Assembly: GCF_050624435.1 (NCBI RefSeq)
Contig: NC_134541.1
Coordinates: 6,149,983-6,213,982 of the forward strand
Direction of reading: 5' to 3'
Source: Tenrec ecaudatus
Taxonomy: Eukaryota > Chordata > Mammalia > Afrosoricida > Tenrecidae
Length of the DNA stretch: 64,000 nt
A model generated the notes under the pieces. It ran no database searches, was not told where the DNA came from, and saw only the letters and a list, made by a program, of their open reading frames with translations. The translations under genes and the position numbers were made by a program. Below are positions 25,860 to 38,199 of this stretch, in pieces (the stretch's first letter is position 1; each line of letters starts with the position of its first letter).

Positions 25860-25945
25860 GAGCCCTCAGACAAAACGCAAGGCCATAGAGTTGATTCTGA
25901 TTCATGTTCACAGGGTAGAACTGCCCTGTGTGTTTTTCACACCTT
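25860..25945 (-). repeat. AfroSINE fragment
   Basis: On the plus strand 'ggccatagagttgattctga' and 'cacagggtagaactgccctg' match the reverse complement of the AfroSINE 3' half. Confidence 0.6.
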
Positions 25946-28237
25946 GACTTGTTTTTTTTTTTTTACTTCTTTCTTTATTTAAAATCATTTTATTGGGAGA
26001 ACATACAACTCTCTTATCACAATCCATACATCCATCCATTGTGTCAAGCACATTTGTACAGTTTTTGCCATCATCATTTTCAAAACATTTGCTTTTAAAA
26101 AAAATTTTTATTTAAAAATTTTTTAACATTTGCTTTCTACTTGAGCATCAGCTCCTCATTTTTCCACTCCCTCCCCGCCCCACCATGAACCCTTGATAAT
26201 ATATAAATTATTATTATTTTGTCATGTCTTACACTGTCTGACTTCTCCCTTCACCCACTTTTCTCTTGTTTGTGCCCCAGGGAGGGGATTATATGTAGAG
26301 CTTTGTAATCGGTTCCCCCTTTCTATCCCACCTTCCCTTCACCCTCCTGGTATTGCCACTCTCACCACTGGTCCTGAGGGGTTCATTTCTCCTGGATTCC
26401 CTATGTTTCCAGTTCCTATCTGTACCAGAGTACATCTTCTGGTCTAGCTGGATTTGTAAGGTAGAATTGGGATCATTATAGTAGGGGGTGTGGGGGTAGA
26501 GGACGCATTAAAGAAGTAGAGGAAAGTTGTATGTTTCATCGTTGTTATACTGTATCCTGATTGGCTCATCTCCTCCCCACGACCCTACAGATGGGCTTTG
26601 GGTCCCCACTACACACTCCTCCTTATTCACAATGATAGGACTTTTTGTCCTTTGATGCCTGCTACCTGATCCCATCGACACCTTTTGATCACACAGGCTG
26701 GTGTGCTTCTTCCATGTGGGCTTTGTTACTTCTCATCTAGATGGCCAGTTGTTTATCTTCAAGCTTATAAGACTCCAGACACTATATCTTTTGGTAGCCG
26801 GGCACCATCAGCTTTCTTCACCATATTTGCTTATGTACCCTCTTTTCCTTCAGCGACTGTGTCGGGAAGGAGAGCATCATGGAATGCCAGTTTAATAGAA
26901 CAAAGTTTTCTTGCATTGAGGGAGTACTTGAGTGGAGGCCCAGTGTCCATCTGCTACCTTAATACTAAACTTATAAATATATGCACATAGATCTGTTTCC
27001 CCATCTTCATATATAAATAAGTTTACATATGTATATGCCTGTATTTAGACCTCTATAAATGTCCTTTGCCTCCTAGTTCTTTCCTCTATTTCCTTTCCTC
27101 TTGTCCCACTATCATGCTCAGCCTTCATTTGGGTTTCAGTAATTCCTCTTGGTTACATTGTCCTTGATCAAGCCCTACCAGGCCTCCTACACCCTCGTTG
27201 CCATAGTTTTGGCTCACTTGCTGTTCTCTTGTCCCTTTGCTTGTTCACACCACTTCCTTTCACCATGTCCCTCTCTTCCATGTTCCCCCGGAACTGTCGG
27301 TCTGTTGTTTTCTCCTCCAGATTGTTTATCCAGCCTATCTTATCTAGATAGACCTTCAGATATAATAATATGCACAAAAACAAGACAGAGCAAAACAAAG
27401 TGACAAAAGAAAACAATAAAAAACCAATGACCAAAAAAATAAAAGCCTGTAAATAGTTCAAGGTCTGTTTGTTGACTTTTAGGAGTGTTTTCTGGTGGAG
27501 TTTGATGGGATGCCACACACTGGCCCCAAAGTCAATTTTTGGAATTCCCTGAGGACTTCCTTGCTCTGATGCCTTGCTTGTCTGTTGCAGGCCCTTAGTG
27601 TTTTGCCTCTGTGTGGTTGGGTCAGACCAGGCGCAGTTCCCACACTGTCTCCAGTGTTGTTCTCTTTAGGGCTATGGGTCAGTGAGGGATGTCCTGTCTC
27701 GTAGTGGGGCTGGTGATTTGGTCCTCTCTGTGCATTGGCTGCTCTGAGCAGGGATATTGTCCTTAAGGCTTGGTGGGCCAGGATGTGCTCCACTCTCTTC
27801 CTCTCCCTTCATTTGCTCCTGTTTGCTCTGATCAGACATGTCCCTCTCCCTGAGCTATAGCTTCAGTGTTGTCCTCTGAAGTAAATTTTTCGGTGGGGAG
27901 GGGTGGCTGTCCATGTAGTTGGGATTGGGGCTGGCCTCTCAGACCTCTACTGGTTTCCTGCTTCAGGCCGGTATGTTGCACTCACATCTTGGAGCACTAG
28001 GTTGAACTCTGGTCCCGTTTTCCCTGTGGAGATATAAAACATACCTTCTTCCCCTTGAGTGAGTTAGTGCCCTGTTCCCCACTACCCATTTTGTTTCTTT
28101 TTTTTTTCTTTTTTCTCCTCCCTTTTACTTGACTACCATGTGTATCCCTTGATTTAGTTTCGCCCCTGCCATACTACCTGGACCTCACTCACCCCAAGAA
28201 TGTTTGCATACAGTAGCTTTTTCCTATGCCCCCTTTG

Positions 28238-28565
28238 AATTTTTTTAAAACAATTTATTGGGGCTCATACAATTCTTATCAAAGTTCATACATATACATA
28301 CATCAATTGTATAAAGCACATCTGTACAGTCTTTGCCCTAATCATTTTTTCTCCTCTTTTCTTTTTTTACATTTTATTAGGGACTCATACAACTCTTATC
28401 ACAATCCATACATATACATACATCAATTGTATAAAGCACATCAATACATTCCCTGCCCCAATCATTCTCAAAGCATTTGCTCTCCACTTAAGCCCCTTGC
28501 ATCAGGTCCTCTTTTTTTTTTTCCCTCCCTCCGCTTTCCCCCCTCCTTCATGTGCCCTCCTTTGA
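28238..28565 (-). repeat. Two L1 3' tails in tandem
   Basis: Two consecutive segments both start with 'ttattgggg'/'ttattaggga' type tail sequence and both carry 'catacatcaattgtataaag'. They begin near 28246 and 28370, have the same orientation and lie within the 3' UTR of the larger antisense L1. Confidence 0.75.
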
Positions 28566-29605
28566 ATTTTTTTTAAGCTTACCTCAACAGACTTATGTTG
28601 TACTTGCCCTTGTGTGCTTGACTTTCTTCGCTTAGCATAATTTCCCTACTTCTTCCCATGCAGTGATGTGCTTCATGCGTTCATCACTGCTTTTTAGCCA
28701 TGCATAGTACTACATTGTATGTAACACCGTTTTTTGATCTATTTGTCTGTTGATGGAAATTTGGGTTGTTCCAAATCCTTGCAATTATTAGCTGTGCCAT
28801 AATGAACATTGGAGCACAGATATCTGGCCATGGTTTGTTTCTTGCCTCTTCTGGGTATATGCGCAGTAGGGGGATTGTTGGGTTGTATGGTAGGTTGATT
28901 TCCATCTGTTTTTAGATATCACCAAATCAATTTCCATAGTGGTTGAACATACCTACAGGTCCACCAGCAATGGACGAGAGTTCCTGTCTCCTCACAGCCC
29001 CTCCAATACTTGTTTCTTTCTGATTTTTGAATTGGGATATCTTTGAGGGTGTCGGTGGTATCTCATTGTTTTAATTTGCATTTCTCTTATGGCTAACGAT
29101 TGGGAACATTTTCTCATGCTTATTGGCCATTCAGATTTCTGTCCTTGTGAAACTTCTGTTCAGGTCCTTTGCCTACCTCCTCAGTGGGCAATTAGTTGTG
29201 TGTGTTTTTTTTTTTTTTTGGATGCTAGCAGAGTATTTTAGATTTTAGTAATAAGGCCTTTGATGATGTTTTCCCAGTTTGTAGGCTCTCTTATTACACT
29301 CTTGGTAAATTCTTTTGATGTACACAGGCGTTTTATCTTCAATATATCCCACTTGTCAATTTGTGACGGCTCTGTGTTTGTGTCTTTCCCTGTTTCTGAT
29401 AGCCCATGTATTCCCTGCACCAACGTTCTCAGTTTGTCCCAATTCTGTCATTGATGGCCCTAATAATTTGTGGTTTTACCTCGAGGTCTGTGATCCACCT
29501 TGAATTTATTCTTGTGCATGGAGTGAGATAAAGGTCTTGCTTCATTTTTTTGCAGGTAGATATCCATTGTTTCCAGGACCACTTGTTGAAGAGGGCAGCT
29601 GCTTC

Positions 29606-31197
29606 TCATTGGATATTTTTTGTGCCCTTATCAAAGATCAGTTGTCTGTATGCTGATGAATTTATTTCTGGGTTTTCAGTTCTTTTCCATTGGTTTAAGT
29701 ATTTGTTGTTATACCAATACCATAAGGTTTTGACCACTGTTGCTGTATAATATGTGCTAAAGTCAGGTAAACCAAGACCTCCCACCATGTCCTTCTTCTT
29801 GAGGAGTTCTCTGATAATTTGGGGCTTCTTCCCTCTCCATATGAAGTTGGTAATCAGTTTTTCCATTTCTCTGAAGAAAGATGAGGGTAATTGTATGGGG
29901 ATTGGATTAAACTTATATGGTGCTTTGGGCAGAACTGACATCTTTACTATATAGAGTCTTCCAATCCACACGCATGGGATATTCTTCCATTTGTTGAGGT
30001 CACTCTTGGTTTCTGGTAACAGTGTTCTGTAGTTTTCCTTATATAAATATTTTGTTTGTTCAGTCAGGTGTATCCCTAGATATTTCAATTTCTACTTGGC
30101 TCTCATGAAGGGTACCACCTTTTTGATCTCCTCTTCTGTGGTTATCTGATGTGCATAGCAGTCCGATAAACTTCTGTCTTGTATTTTGATCTTGTATTCT
30201 GCCACTCTGCCATATTCCTCTATTGCTTCCAGTACTCCCCTGGAACTTTTGGGATTTTCCATATATAAAATCATATCATCTTTGAATAATGACAATTTCA
30301 CCTCTTCCTTCCCCAGGCAAATATTTTTGATGTCTTTTCTTTGCCTTATGCTGTTAGTTAAAATCTCCAGTACAATGTTAAATAAGAGTGGGGACAAGGG
30401 ACATCCTTGTCTGGTCCCCCTTTTCAGTGGGATTGTGTTTGTCTTTTCTCCATTGACTACCATGTTGCCTGTTGGTTTTTCATATATAGCTTGTATTATC
30501 TTGAGCAATTTTCCTTCCATTCCTATCTTCTTGAATGTCTTAAACAGGAATTGGTGTTGGATATTGTTGAATTATTTTTCCGCATCTATCGGCATTATCA
30601 TGTGGTTCTTACAGTTTTTTATGTCAATGTGGTGAATTATACTAATGGTCTTTCGTATGTTGAACCATCCCTGCATCCCTGGTATGAATTCCACTTGGTC
30701 ATGGTGAATTATTTGTTTTATATACTTTGTATTCTATTGGCCAGTATTTTGTTAAGGATTTTTGCATCGATGTTCATTAGGGATGTTGGTCTGTAGTTCT
30801 TGATTCTTGTGGAATCCTTGTCCGGTTTTGGTATCAGAATTATACTAGCTTCATAGAAGAAATTTGGGAGTTTTCTGTCTTTTTCTGTGGTCTGGAAGAG
30901 TTTGTGTAGGATTGGTGTCAGTTCTTCCCTGAATGCTTGCTAGAATTCTCTAGTAAAGCCATGTGGTCCAGGGGATTTTTTCGTTGGTAATCCCTTAATA
31001 ACCTTGTCTATTTCTTCTATTGCTGTGGGTCTGTTTATATTCTTGATGTTCATCAGGAATAGTTTAGGGAGGGATTGTTTTTCCAATAATCTGTCTATGT
31101 CTTCCAAGTTGTTGAATTCATTGGCGTACAGTCCTTTGTAGTACTGTGTAATTATCCTTTTGATTTCATTAGCGTCTGTTGTAATGTCCCCTTTCAT
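29606..31197 (-). pseudogene. L1 ORF2 remnant (reverse transcriptase region)
   Basis: Three minus-strand open pieces are recognisable. At 30940-31197 is the segment leading into reverse transcriptase (KKSPGPHGF). At 30092-30520 is the palm domain with GTRQGCPLSPLLFNIVLEIL and an active-site motif FKDD where FADD is usual. At 29606-30088 is the downstream C-terminal region (ending WKRTENPEIN and beyond). ORF2 normally encodes endonuclease plus reverse transcriptase that copies L1 and host mRNAs. The pieces are separated by frame changes and stops, for instance between 30088 and 30092, and the FADD Ala to Lys change would itself be disabling. Confidence 0.9.
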
Positions 31198-32957
31198 CCC
31201 TCACCCTCGCTGTTGAACTTTGTTCCCTCCTTTCTTTGGTTCAATTTGCCAGCATTCTGTTCATTCTGCTTATCCTTTCAAAGAACCAACTTTTAGCAAC
31301 ACTCATTTTCCCATTGTTTTCTTATTTTCCCTCTCCTGAATCTCAGCCCTTGTTTTTATTATTTTCTTTTGCTGTTAGTAGGATTGTCCTGATGACTCTG
31401 CTCTAGTTGCTGTGAATTTTGTGCCAGCATATCAATCATAAGTCTCTCTTCCTTTTTCATATGTGTATGTATTGCTATGAAACTTCCTCTGACAACTACT
31501 TTTGCTGTGTCCCATAAGTTTTGGTATGTCATATTCTCATTCTCGTTGGTTTCTGGAAATTTCTAAATTTCTTCTCTGATCTGGGCCAGTACACACTCCT
31601 TTTTCAATAGAGAGGTATTCATCCTCCAATTGTTTGCTTTTGTTTTCTAATGTTGATTTCCAGCCTTATGGCACAGTGGTCAGAGAAGAGAGTTTTGTAT
31701 TATATCAATGTGCTTAAATTTATGTAGATTTGCCTTATGCCCCAGCATATGATCTATGTTTGGATATGTGCCATGTGGGCTTGAAAATAATGTAATTTTT
31801 TTTGTATTTAGATGAAAAGCTCTGTAAATATCAGGTCAAATTGTTTAATTTCAGTGTTCAAATATCTAGCCTCCTTGCTGAGTTTCTTTCGTTGTGACTT
31901 ATCTTTCTCAGAACGGTGTATTGAAGTCACCTACTATAATTGTTGCGGCTGTGATTTCTTTTTTCATCTTTTGGAGTGTTTGGTTGACATATTCAGTGGG
32001 TCTCGTTTGGGGAATATATATTTAAAATGCTTAGTAGTTCTTTGTCTACCGTTCTCTTGAGCATTATATAGTGTCGCTCCTTTTTATGGTTTCCACTTTG
32101 AAGTCAATTTTATCTGAGATTAAATTGCAACCCCTGCTTTTTTGAATTGCTCTTTGCTTGGTATGCTTTTCTCCAGCCTTTGATTCTCAGCCCATTTTTG
32201 TCTGTAGTCTTGAGATGTGGCTTCTGTAGGCAGATTGATGGGTTGTGTTTCTAAGCCAGTCTGCTAGCCTCAGTCTTTTAATGCCTGAGTCCAGTCCACT
32301 GATATTCAGGGTTATTATCTCCATCCGTGGACTCTGTGATGTCATCTTATACCTTTTGTGTTTGTGTTTTCCTACCTACCTCATCAGTGTGTTGTACATG
32401 TGTGTGTTTGTTTCGTTCTTAACTTCTTTTCACCCTTAAGCCAATGCTATCTTGTGGGCTATTTTCTCTTTGTTGCCCTCTGGGTGGGGTTGTTTTATGT
32501 GGAGGTCTCTTATTTATGCTTGATGAGTGCTGTTCTCCTGCCCATATTGGGTTGGCAAGGATCTTTTTTAGGGCTGGGTTTCTTCCAATGTGTTCTTTGA
32601 GTTTTTTTCTTGTCTGGGAAGACTCTTACTTCACCATCTATCTTGATAATTTGGCTGGGCAGAGTATTCTTGGGTTTGCATTATATTCCTTCAATTTTTG
32701 GAATATGTTACTCCACTCTCTCCTTTTCTTCATAGTGTCTGAGCATATTCTTATTGGGAACCTTTATAGGTGATTGCTTGTTTTTCCCTAGCTGCTCTCA
32801 TGATTTTCTCCTTTTTCTCGAAGTTGGATAGTTTAACTATTATGTGCCTTGGTTACTTCTTGAGATTTAGTCTAGCTGTTGTTCTTACAGCCTCCTAAAT
32901 AGTTGTCTGGTTTTCATTCATTAAGCTGGGGAAGTTTTCCTCCAAGAATTCTCTCAC

Positions 32958-33440
32958 TACTTTTATCTCTTGATCACACAGCTGGTGTGCTTCTTCCATG
33001 TGGGCTTAGTTGACTCCTCACTTCGATGGCTGCATATTTGAATACAAGCCTTCAAGACCCCAGACACTATTCTGCTTGATAGCTTGGCACTCTGCTTTTT
33101 TCACCATACTTTGCCATAGCACCATTATGTTCTGTGATCCTTTTATGAATGATAATGGTCATGATTTCTATTCATTTTATGAATCAAGCAGGGCTATGTG
33201 AGCAGAACCAGCTGTTTATGGATTGAGGCTAGAGTTCAGTCGAGCCCAGAATCCATCTGTTTGTCCCTGGGATATGCTTGACTCAGGTTTATTGTCTTGA
33301 TCATTTTATGACAAATACAAAACCCCGTAAAACCAACTGCCCCAACAACGGCAACAAACTAACTTTCAGACAACAAAAGACAAACAAAACCAAGCAAACT
33401 AAAGGCAGGAAAACAAAAACCCATAGAAACAGAAAAGTAA
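32958..33440 (-). repeat. L1 3' UTR fragment, antisense
   Basis: The block from 'cttgatcacacagctggtgt' through 'accccagacactattctg' to the A-rich end repeats the module seen at 15.97-16.47 kb and 26.68 kb. It lies directly against the 5' truncation point of the big L1, so it is a separate insertion. Confidence 0.7.
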
Positions 33441-33529
33441 AACATTGTCACTTTGACTCTTTAGTAGAAAACCCTTTCTCTTAGGAAACTGCTGGTGGCT
33501 TAGAAGGGCTGACTTTGTGGTTATCAACC

Positions 33530-33990
33530 CAACGACACCAGGGCTCCTGTTTGTGAAGCCACAGAGACAAAATAATAAGGTGCTAAGAAGGAATAAGGCT
33601 GCTAATCCACGGGTTGATGCTTTGAACTGCCAGTGGACACACTGGAGAAATAATGTGGCAGACTACTGTGTAAAGATTATAACTAAGACACCCTCTGGTA
33701 AGGTGACCAGACATCCCGCTTTTGGCGGGACAGTCCCAATTTTTAACAATTTTTCCTGCGTCCCGCCACATTTTTTAAAAGTTGTATATTTTTGGAAAGA
33801 ATGCATGACAAGCTAGGGTATACGGTTTTTGGCTGCCATGTGGCTATTTTGCCAGGATATGAGTTTTATCAATGGTGTCCCGCTTTACCAATGTTAAAAT
33901 CTGGTCACTTTACCCTATGGGGAAGTTCCTCTGTTCTCTACAGTCTGTGTAAGTCAAAGGTGACTGAATGAAAATGAGGTGAGGTGTTGG
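33530..33990 (+). repeat. AfroSINE interrupted by a hAT MITE
   Basis: AfroSINE blocks 'ggctgctaatccacgggttg', 'cagactactgtgtaaagatt' and 'ccctatggggaagttcctct' lie in order but are separated by the 214-bp element at 33699-33912. The SINE is otherwise diverged at both ends. Confidence 0.75.
33699..33912. mobile_element. hAT-like MITE inside an AfroSINE
   Basis: Terminal inverted repeats TAAGGTGACCAGA and TCTGGTCACTTTA match at 12 of 13 positions. The 8-bp target duplication is CCCTCTGG (33691-33698) / CCCTATGG (33913-33920), a 7/8 match, and falls exactly at the AfroSINE 'ccctatgg' site. Subterminal TCCCGC/GCGGGAC motifs repeat inside. The ends resemble the 'GGTGACCAGA' hAT families of vertebrates; I cannot give a catalogue name. 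Confidence 0.85.
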
Positions 33991-35938
33991 TTTGGTATTA
34001 TTTTGAAAGATTATGATATCTGTAAAATAAATGTTCCTTTTGTGTAGCATTGCTGCAATTCTCTTCCTAACTTTTTCATAGCCATTGCTTTACTTCATGA
34101 TTGAAGTGTTAAGGACATTATTTTAAAAGCTTTAAAAGGACATTATTTTAAAAGCTTTTTTTAAAAAAAGCTTATTGAACACCATAAAGAGAGTGAGTTT
34201 ACAGATATCATTTGTTACCTGAACTCTTTACCAGTGCTTATTGGGGATCCCATTCGCTCACTCCCACCTTTTCTCTATAGTTGACATTTCCTTCCATCTT
34301 CAGCATTAAGTCATCACCATTCTTTCATGTCTACATCCAGCTCCATCTCTTTGATAATGCCTTTTGTTCTTTTTGAGCCTTCCTATACAGTAAACTCCTA
34401 GGCTTTGATTTCTCTTATTCTTTTTTAAAAAAAACCCCATGAACTTTATTAACACACCAATATTATTCATAAACATACCTGTAAAAATTCTCAATACAAT
34501 ATTATCAGATAAAATTTACTAATGTGAGTTGTGAGCAAAACTTGTGAGCAAGACTGCTGTCATTTTCATTTCAATCAGTCAAGTGTAAGTATAATCGATT
34601 TTAGCTTTAACTATTTCTTAAGAGTTCAAACAAGAGTTTGTAATATCAACTATTATTTTAATCCTACTTTGAGTTTATTTGACCCCATCCAGCTTTCTTA
34701 GTCATTTATGATATTGATAAGTGGAAGTCATTTGGAGAATAGGCCAAGATAATGAATTATAGAATGTTTATATACTCACTGTATTTTATGATTTTTGTGG
34801 CTTGTGTATTTTAAGAATTATAGCCCACTTGCATGTAACACATAATTAAAGATTAATAAGAGAAATTCATATAAATGTTGAACTAAGATTAGTAATCACC
34901 AAATATGATTATTAGTAATCACCAAACTGATTATTCTTATTCTTTTTTGTTGTTATTCAAATTTCTCTTATTCTTAAAGGCAATTTTTTCAAGTTATATT
35001 TTTATATTCCTCACTTTATTCTGAAAACATCTTTACTTGTATATTCAAATGATTCTTAGATTATAGTGATATCAGAGTACAGATATTATCCATGTTTGCC
35101 TATTAATTTAATAAACACTAATGAAAACTTATTTGCATAATAGTATTTAAGGACTTTCATATAATTGGACTCTCCCAGATTTTTAAAGCATTTCTCCCCC
35201 AGTCTAAGCCAATTGAACTCTTTGACATTTGGGATAATCCATTGTACATATATAAAAAGATCTATTTGTCAAATGGACATAAGATTAAACAGCCTTTGGT
35301 ACAATGAATTTGTAGAGATCAAGTGATTCAAATAGGAGCAACTAAGATGGCTTCCTAAGGAAATAAACAAGATAAAAATTAAGTATGAAAGGTGTGCAAG
35401 ATGATTCCCATAAATCTTTACCTATTCTCTTAGCATAAAAGTCTACACCAAGAGTATGTGTAAATTAGAATACATCTCATCTAGGGTGCCCGTGGTTGGG
35501 GAATGTTATTCAGGGAAAGTCCCTGGGATAAAAAGATGAGAGGTAGTTTATAAGGAGGGTAGAGGATGCTTGTCCTTCATTAACATATCCATGTTAACTT
35601 ATTGGAGAGGTAGAACAGGTTATTGAAAAGTCTCAATGGCCTGGTTATTGGACTGGACCTTAAAGTGATATTTTATTATTTGTGATCATCATAAGTAAGC
35701 ATTCCCAAGTGAAGGCAGTCCTTAGATTTATATTTGAAAACACCAGGAAATGACCCTGCTACAAAACATGCACAACATTTTCTTTTATGTTGTTTTACTA
35801 CTTTGCTTATAACAAGGGTAAGTGGAAAGTTTAACTAATTGCAAAGATTTAATGTGCCACAAAAATAAAACATTTATTCTTTTTGCCAGTCGCAACTGAT
35901 TTCCACCTACAATTAGTGTTCAGGTCAGAAACAGTAGG
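33991..35938. other. Unassigned AT-rich sequence
   Basis: No exon or RNA gene is seen. A short block at about 34.43-34.5 kb resembles an L1 tail in antisense. A direct duplication of 'aaggacattattttaaaagc' occurs at about 34110-34155. Confidence 0.4.
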
Positions 35939-36253
35939 TCACCTGACGCAGTAGCTGCGACTGAGCTGTGGAACGAACCTGACTGCACTTTCCCATGCGC
36001 ACCGACCGTACTGCCGAGCATCGCAGGGAAGGTGCTCATTGCAGTAGGCCTTTAGCAGCAGTGCATGCTGCAGCTTGAGCGTGCCTTCTCCAAAATGTCT
36101 GTGGCACCGCAGACACTGCTGGTCCGCAGTCTCAAAGTCAGAGCCATGCCCGTAATGGGGATCTTCAAAAATCAGTTGTTTTGGGCGATCATAGCTTCCA
36201 CGGAGTTCAACTGTAGTTTTGCAGTTTTTAACTCGATTACCTTTTCTAACCAC
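35939..36253 (-). pseudogene. Unidentified protein-like frame, possible retrocopy
   Basis: The minus strand is open for 104 codons and reads like real protein: [20 protein letters not shown] followed by a Cys/His-bearing stretch. A second open frame (36172-36429) overlaps it in another phase, which would fit a single frame change in an old retrocopy. I see CxxC and further Cys/His residues that could bind zinc, but I do not recognise the family. There are no convincing splice sites at the ends and no clear polyA tail. It could also be a chance open stretch in GC-richer sequence. Confidence 0.4.
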
Positions 36254-36885
36254 ATCTCACAGATTGCTTTCGTCCATACATGGTATATAATCCAATGTGG
36301 TAAAGTCTTCTTTGGTAATCTGGGCACTGATTCATGGGGAGACCATGCTGCTTCGTACAATTTTGCCTTCGATAACCAGGAGGCTTTCCTATTTCCTAAG
36401 TGAATGTTGCTACGCTCCCTATTTTCCACTTATCTAAAAGGTTTTGATCAGTTTCAAATTTTCTGGAAATCGCTTCTGCAATAGGTGATTCACAAATGTT
36501 ACCCAGGCATACAGACAAAACAGATTTGGGGGCCTGCACTGCCAACTTCTCTTGTGCAGAGATGTACAGTATGCGTCAGAACCACCAGACAGAACATTCC
36601 AAGGCAATATTTTCTTGAATACTGATTAATGCAATCAAATTGGTTCACCAATCATTTCTCCAGTGAATTCATATGTGTTTGAGTCTTAGGATGTGTGTTG
36701 GACATCACTTGTGCTCCCCAAAGGTCCAAGTCGGCAGTCAAGCCTGAGGAACTTGATATGGAGAACTGTTTCTCTACGAAGAATTAGATGAACTTCCGAT
36801 GCAGATTCTTCAGGGCCCCCAGCTCACCTCTCACTGTGAAAATTGGTGGTGCTTTGCTGCTGCATTGATTTCTTGCTCATTCTAG
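36254..36885. other. Unassigned; possible intron of ZNF copy A
   Basis: No further exon is recognised before the KRAB exon. The last bases form its pyrimidine-rich 3' splice site (TGCTCATTCTAG). Confidence 0.45.
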
Positions 36886-37012
36886 GAGCCCGTTACATTG
36901 GAGGATGTCACTGTGGTTTTTACGGAGGCAGAATGGAAGACACTGAGCTCTGAGCAGAAGAACCTGTACCGAGACGTGATGCTGGAGGTGTGCAGGAATC
37001 TCTTCTCATTGG
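36886..37012 (+). CDS. KRAB-A exon of ZNF343-like copy A
   Basis: This 127-bp exon, the standard KRAB-A size, lies between acceptor TTCTAG and donor GGTGAGGA. It encodes [20 protein letters not shown], then [20 protein letters not shown] and SLG in phase 1. The KRAB A box recruits KAP1/TRIM28 to silence chromatin; the V-(x)-F-(x)8-EW and LYRDVMLE signature residues are present. The reading frame is open and the splice sites look intact. Of the families I recall, human ZNF343 is the closest. Its partner zinc-finger exon at 40.6 kb is decayed, so this exon belongs to a pseudogene or to a gene that now makes only a KRAB-bearing fragment. The promoter is probably CpG island 1. Confidence 0.88.
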
Positions 37013-37077
37013 GTGAGGATGTGCTTTTTCTGCTCATTAACTCAGTAGATATTTAATGGCCACCTGCTCTGTGCCAA

Positions 37078-37190
37078 GTGAGCCACAGTGGTGCAATGGT
37101 TAAACACTCGTATGCTAACCATGTGGTTGGTGGTTTGGACCCACCAGCCACTCTGTGAGAGAAAGATGCATCCGTTTTCCGTTAAGATTT
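37078..37190 (+). repeat. AfroSINE, 5' part
   Basis: 'gtgagccacagtggtgcaat' then 'ggtttggacccaccagccac' and 'gagagaaagatgcatccg' match the AfroSINE 5' half. It lies in the intron of ZNF copy A. Confidence 0.8.
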
Positions 37191-37459
37191 ATACACTCAA
37201 CTTGACAGTAACAGGTATGTTTGGTTTTTCTATGTGCCGTATACTTGGTGCTCAAGTATTCTTGCCAAACTCAATCATTCGAACCCATTCAGGGGTGCTG
37301 CCAACAAAATGCCTGGCAGTGTGTGTAGACAAAGGTTACAGTCAACAAGCCTGTAGATGAAATAAAATACTTGAAATGAAAACATAACTTCAATGGAGTT
37401 GTTCTGCTGTGAACACAGGCGGTAGGCATGAGTTGTAGTTGGCTCGAAGGCTATAACAG

Positions 37460-37630
37460 TAATGTCAGTAAGCATTGTACTGCTAACCGCAGGCTGGCAG
37501 TTCAGACTTACCAGTCACTCCTCAGGAGGAAGAGCAGGCTGTTGACGCCCATAAAGATGTACAGGCTGGGAAGCCCTCCAAAGTGTTGCTGTGAGTGAGA
37601 GGGACTGAGTGGCAGAGGGTCGGTAACAAA
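37460..37630 (+). repeat. AfroSINE
   Basis: 'gtactgctaaccgcaggctg', 'agtcactcctcaggaggaag' and 'gttgctgtgagtgagaggga' follow the AfroSINE order. Confidence 0.7.
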
Positions 37631-38199
37631 TAACTCAGATCCTTAGCAATCCCTGGCTTTCCTGGATTTAACCTTGAGTATACAGAAACAACAGTTCACA
37701 ACCTTTGATAAATAACAAACTGCACAATGCTCAAAGAGAATGTGTGCTATGAAGTGAAAACCTAGTAATAGAGCAATAGAAAGGGCTCTTGGTATGACAG
37801 GTTAGCTGGCTGGAGTATGAAATCACTTGGGTCTTTGAACATTAGCAAGGTAATAATATCTGACTACAGATGTACAGTGGTGAGGGAGTCGGGGCTCTGG
37901 GTAGTAGGGTAAAAGCATTTCAGACGGAGGGAGTGGTCGGTGTGGTGAGGTCTTCAGCTGTGTGCTCGCTGAGTGTGTAAGGAAGCCAGCGCAGTAGGGA
38001 CGCGGTGCAAAGGGGCGTGTTGTGAGAGATGCCTTGTATGCCAGCAGTTAAAATGAAGCACCACATTTTTTATGCCTTTCAGCTTTCATGAACTACAGAG
38101 TTTTTAATGACTTAAACGTATTTCTGGTGATTTCTCAATCTGGATTGATAATCCTTATCAAATGCAACGCTCTTGTTCTCAAAGAATTTACACAAACTT
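37631..38199. other. Unassigned intronic sequence of ZNF copy A
   Basis: No exon or named repeat recognised. Confidence 0.4.

Larger units (their letters stand above)
25955..32945 (-). mobile_element. Large L1 LINE, antisense, 5'-truncated in ORF1
   Basis: The element reads on the minus strand. Its 3' end is a polyT run at about 25.96 kb followed by 'cattttattgggagaacat'. The 3' UTR is about 2.6 kb long (to about 28.9 kb) and itself holds two later L1 tails (28238-28565). ORF2 follows to about 32.4 kb, and then a part of the ORF1 C-terminal region to about 32.94 kb, where the copy is truncated. The long 3' UTR matches the 15.2-17.7 kb copy, so it is a property of this L1 lineage. The element is not active: ORF2 is broken in several places. 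Confidence 0.82.

Noticed and set aside
30186-30796. Plus-strand open frames of 149 and 129 codons
   Set aside because: Antisense shadows of the L1 ORF2 reverse-transcriptase region on the minus strand.
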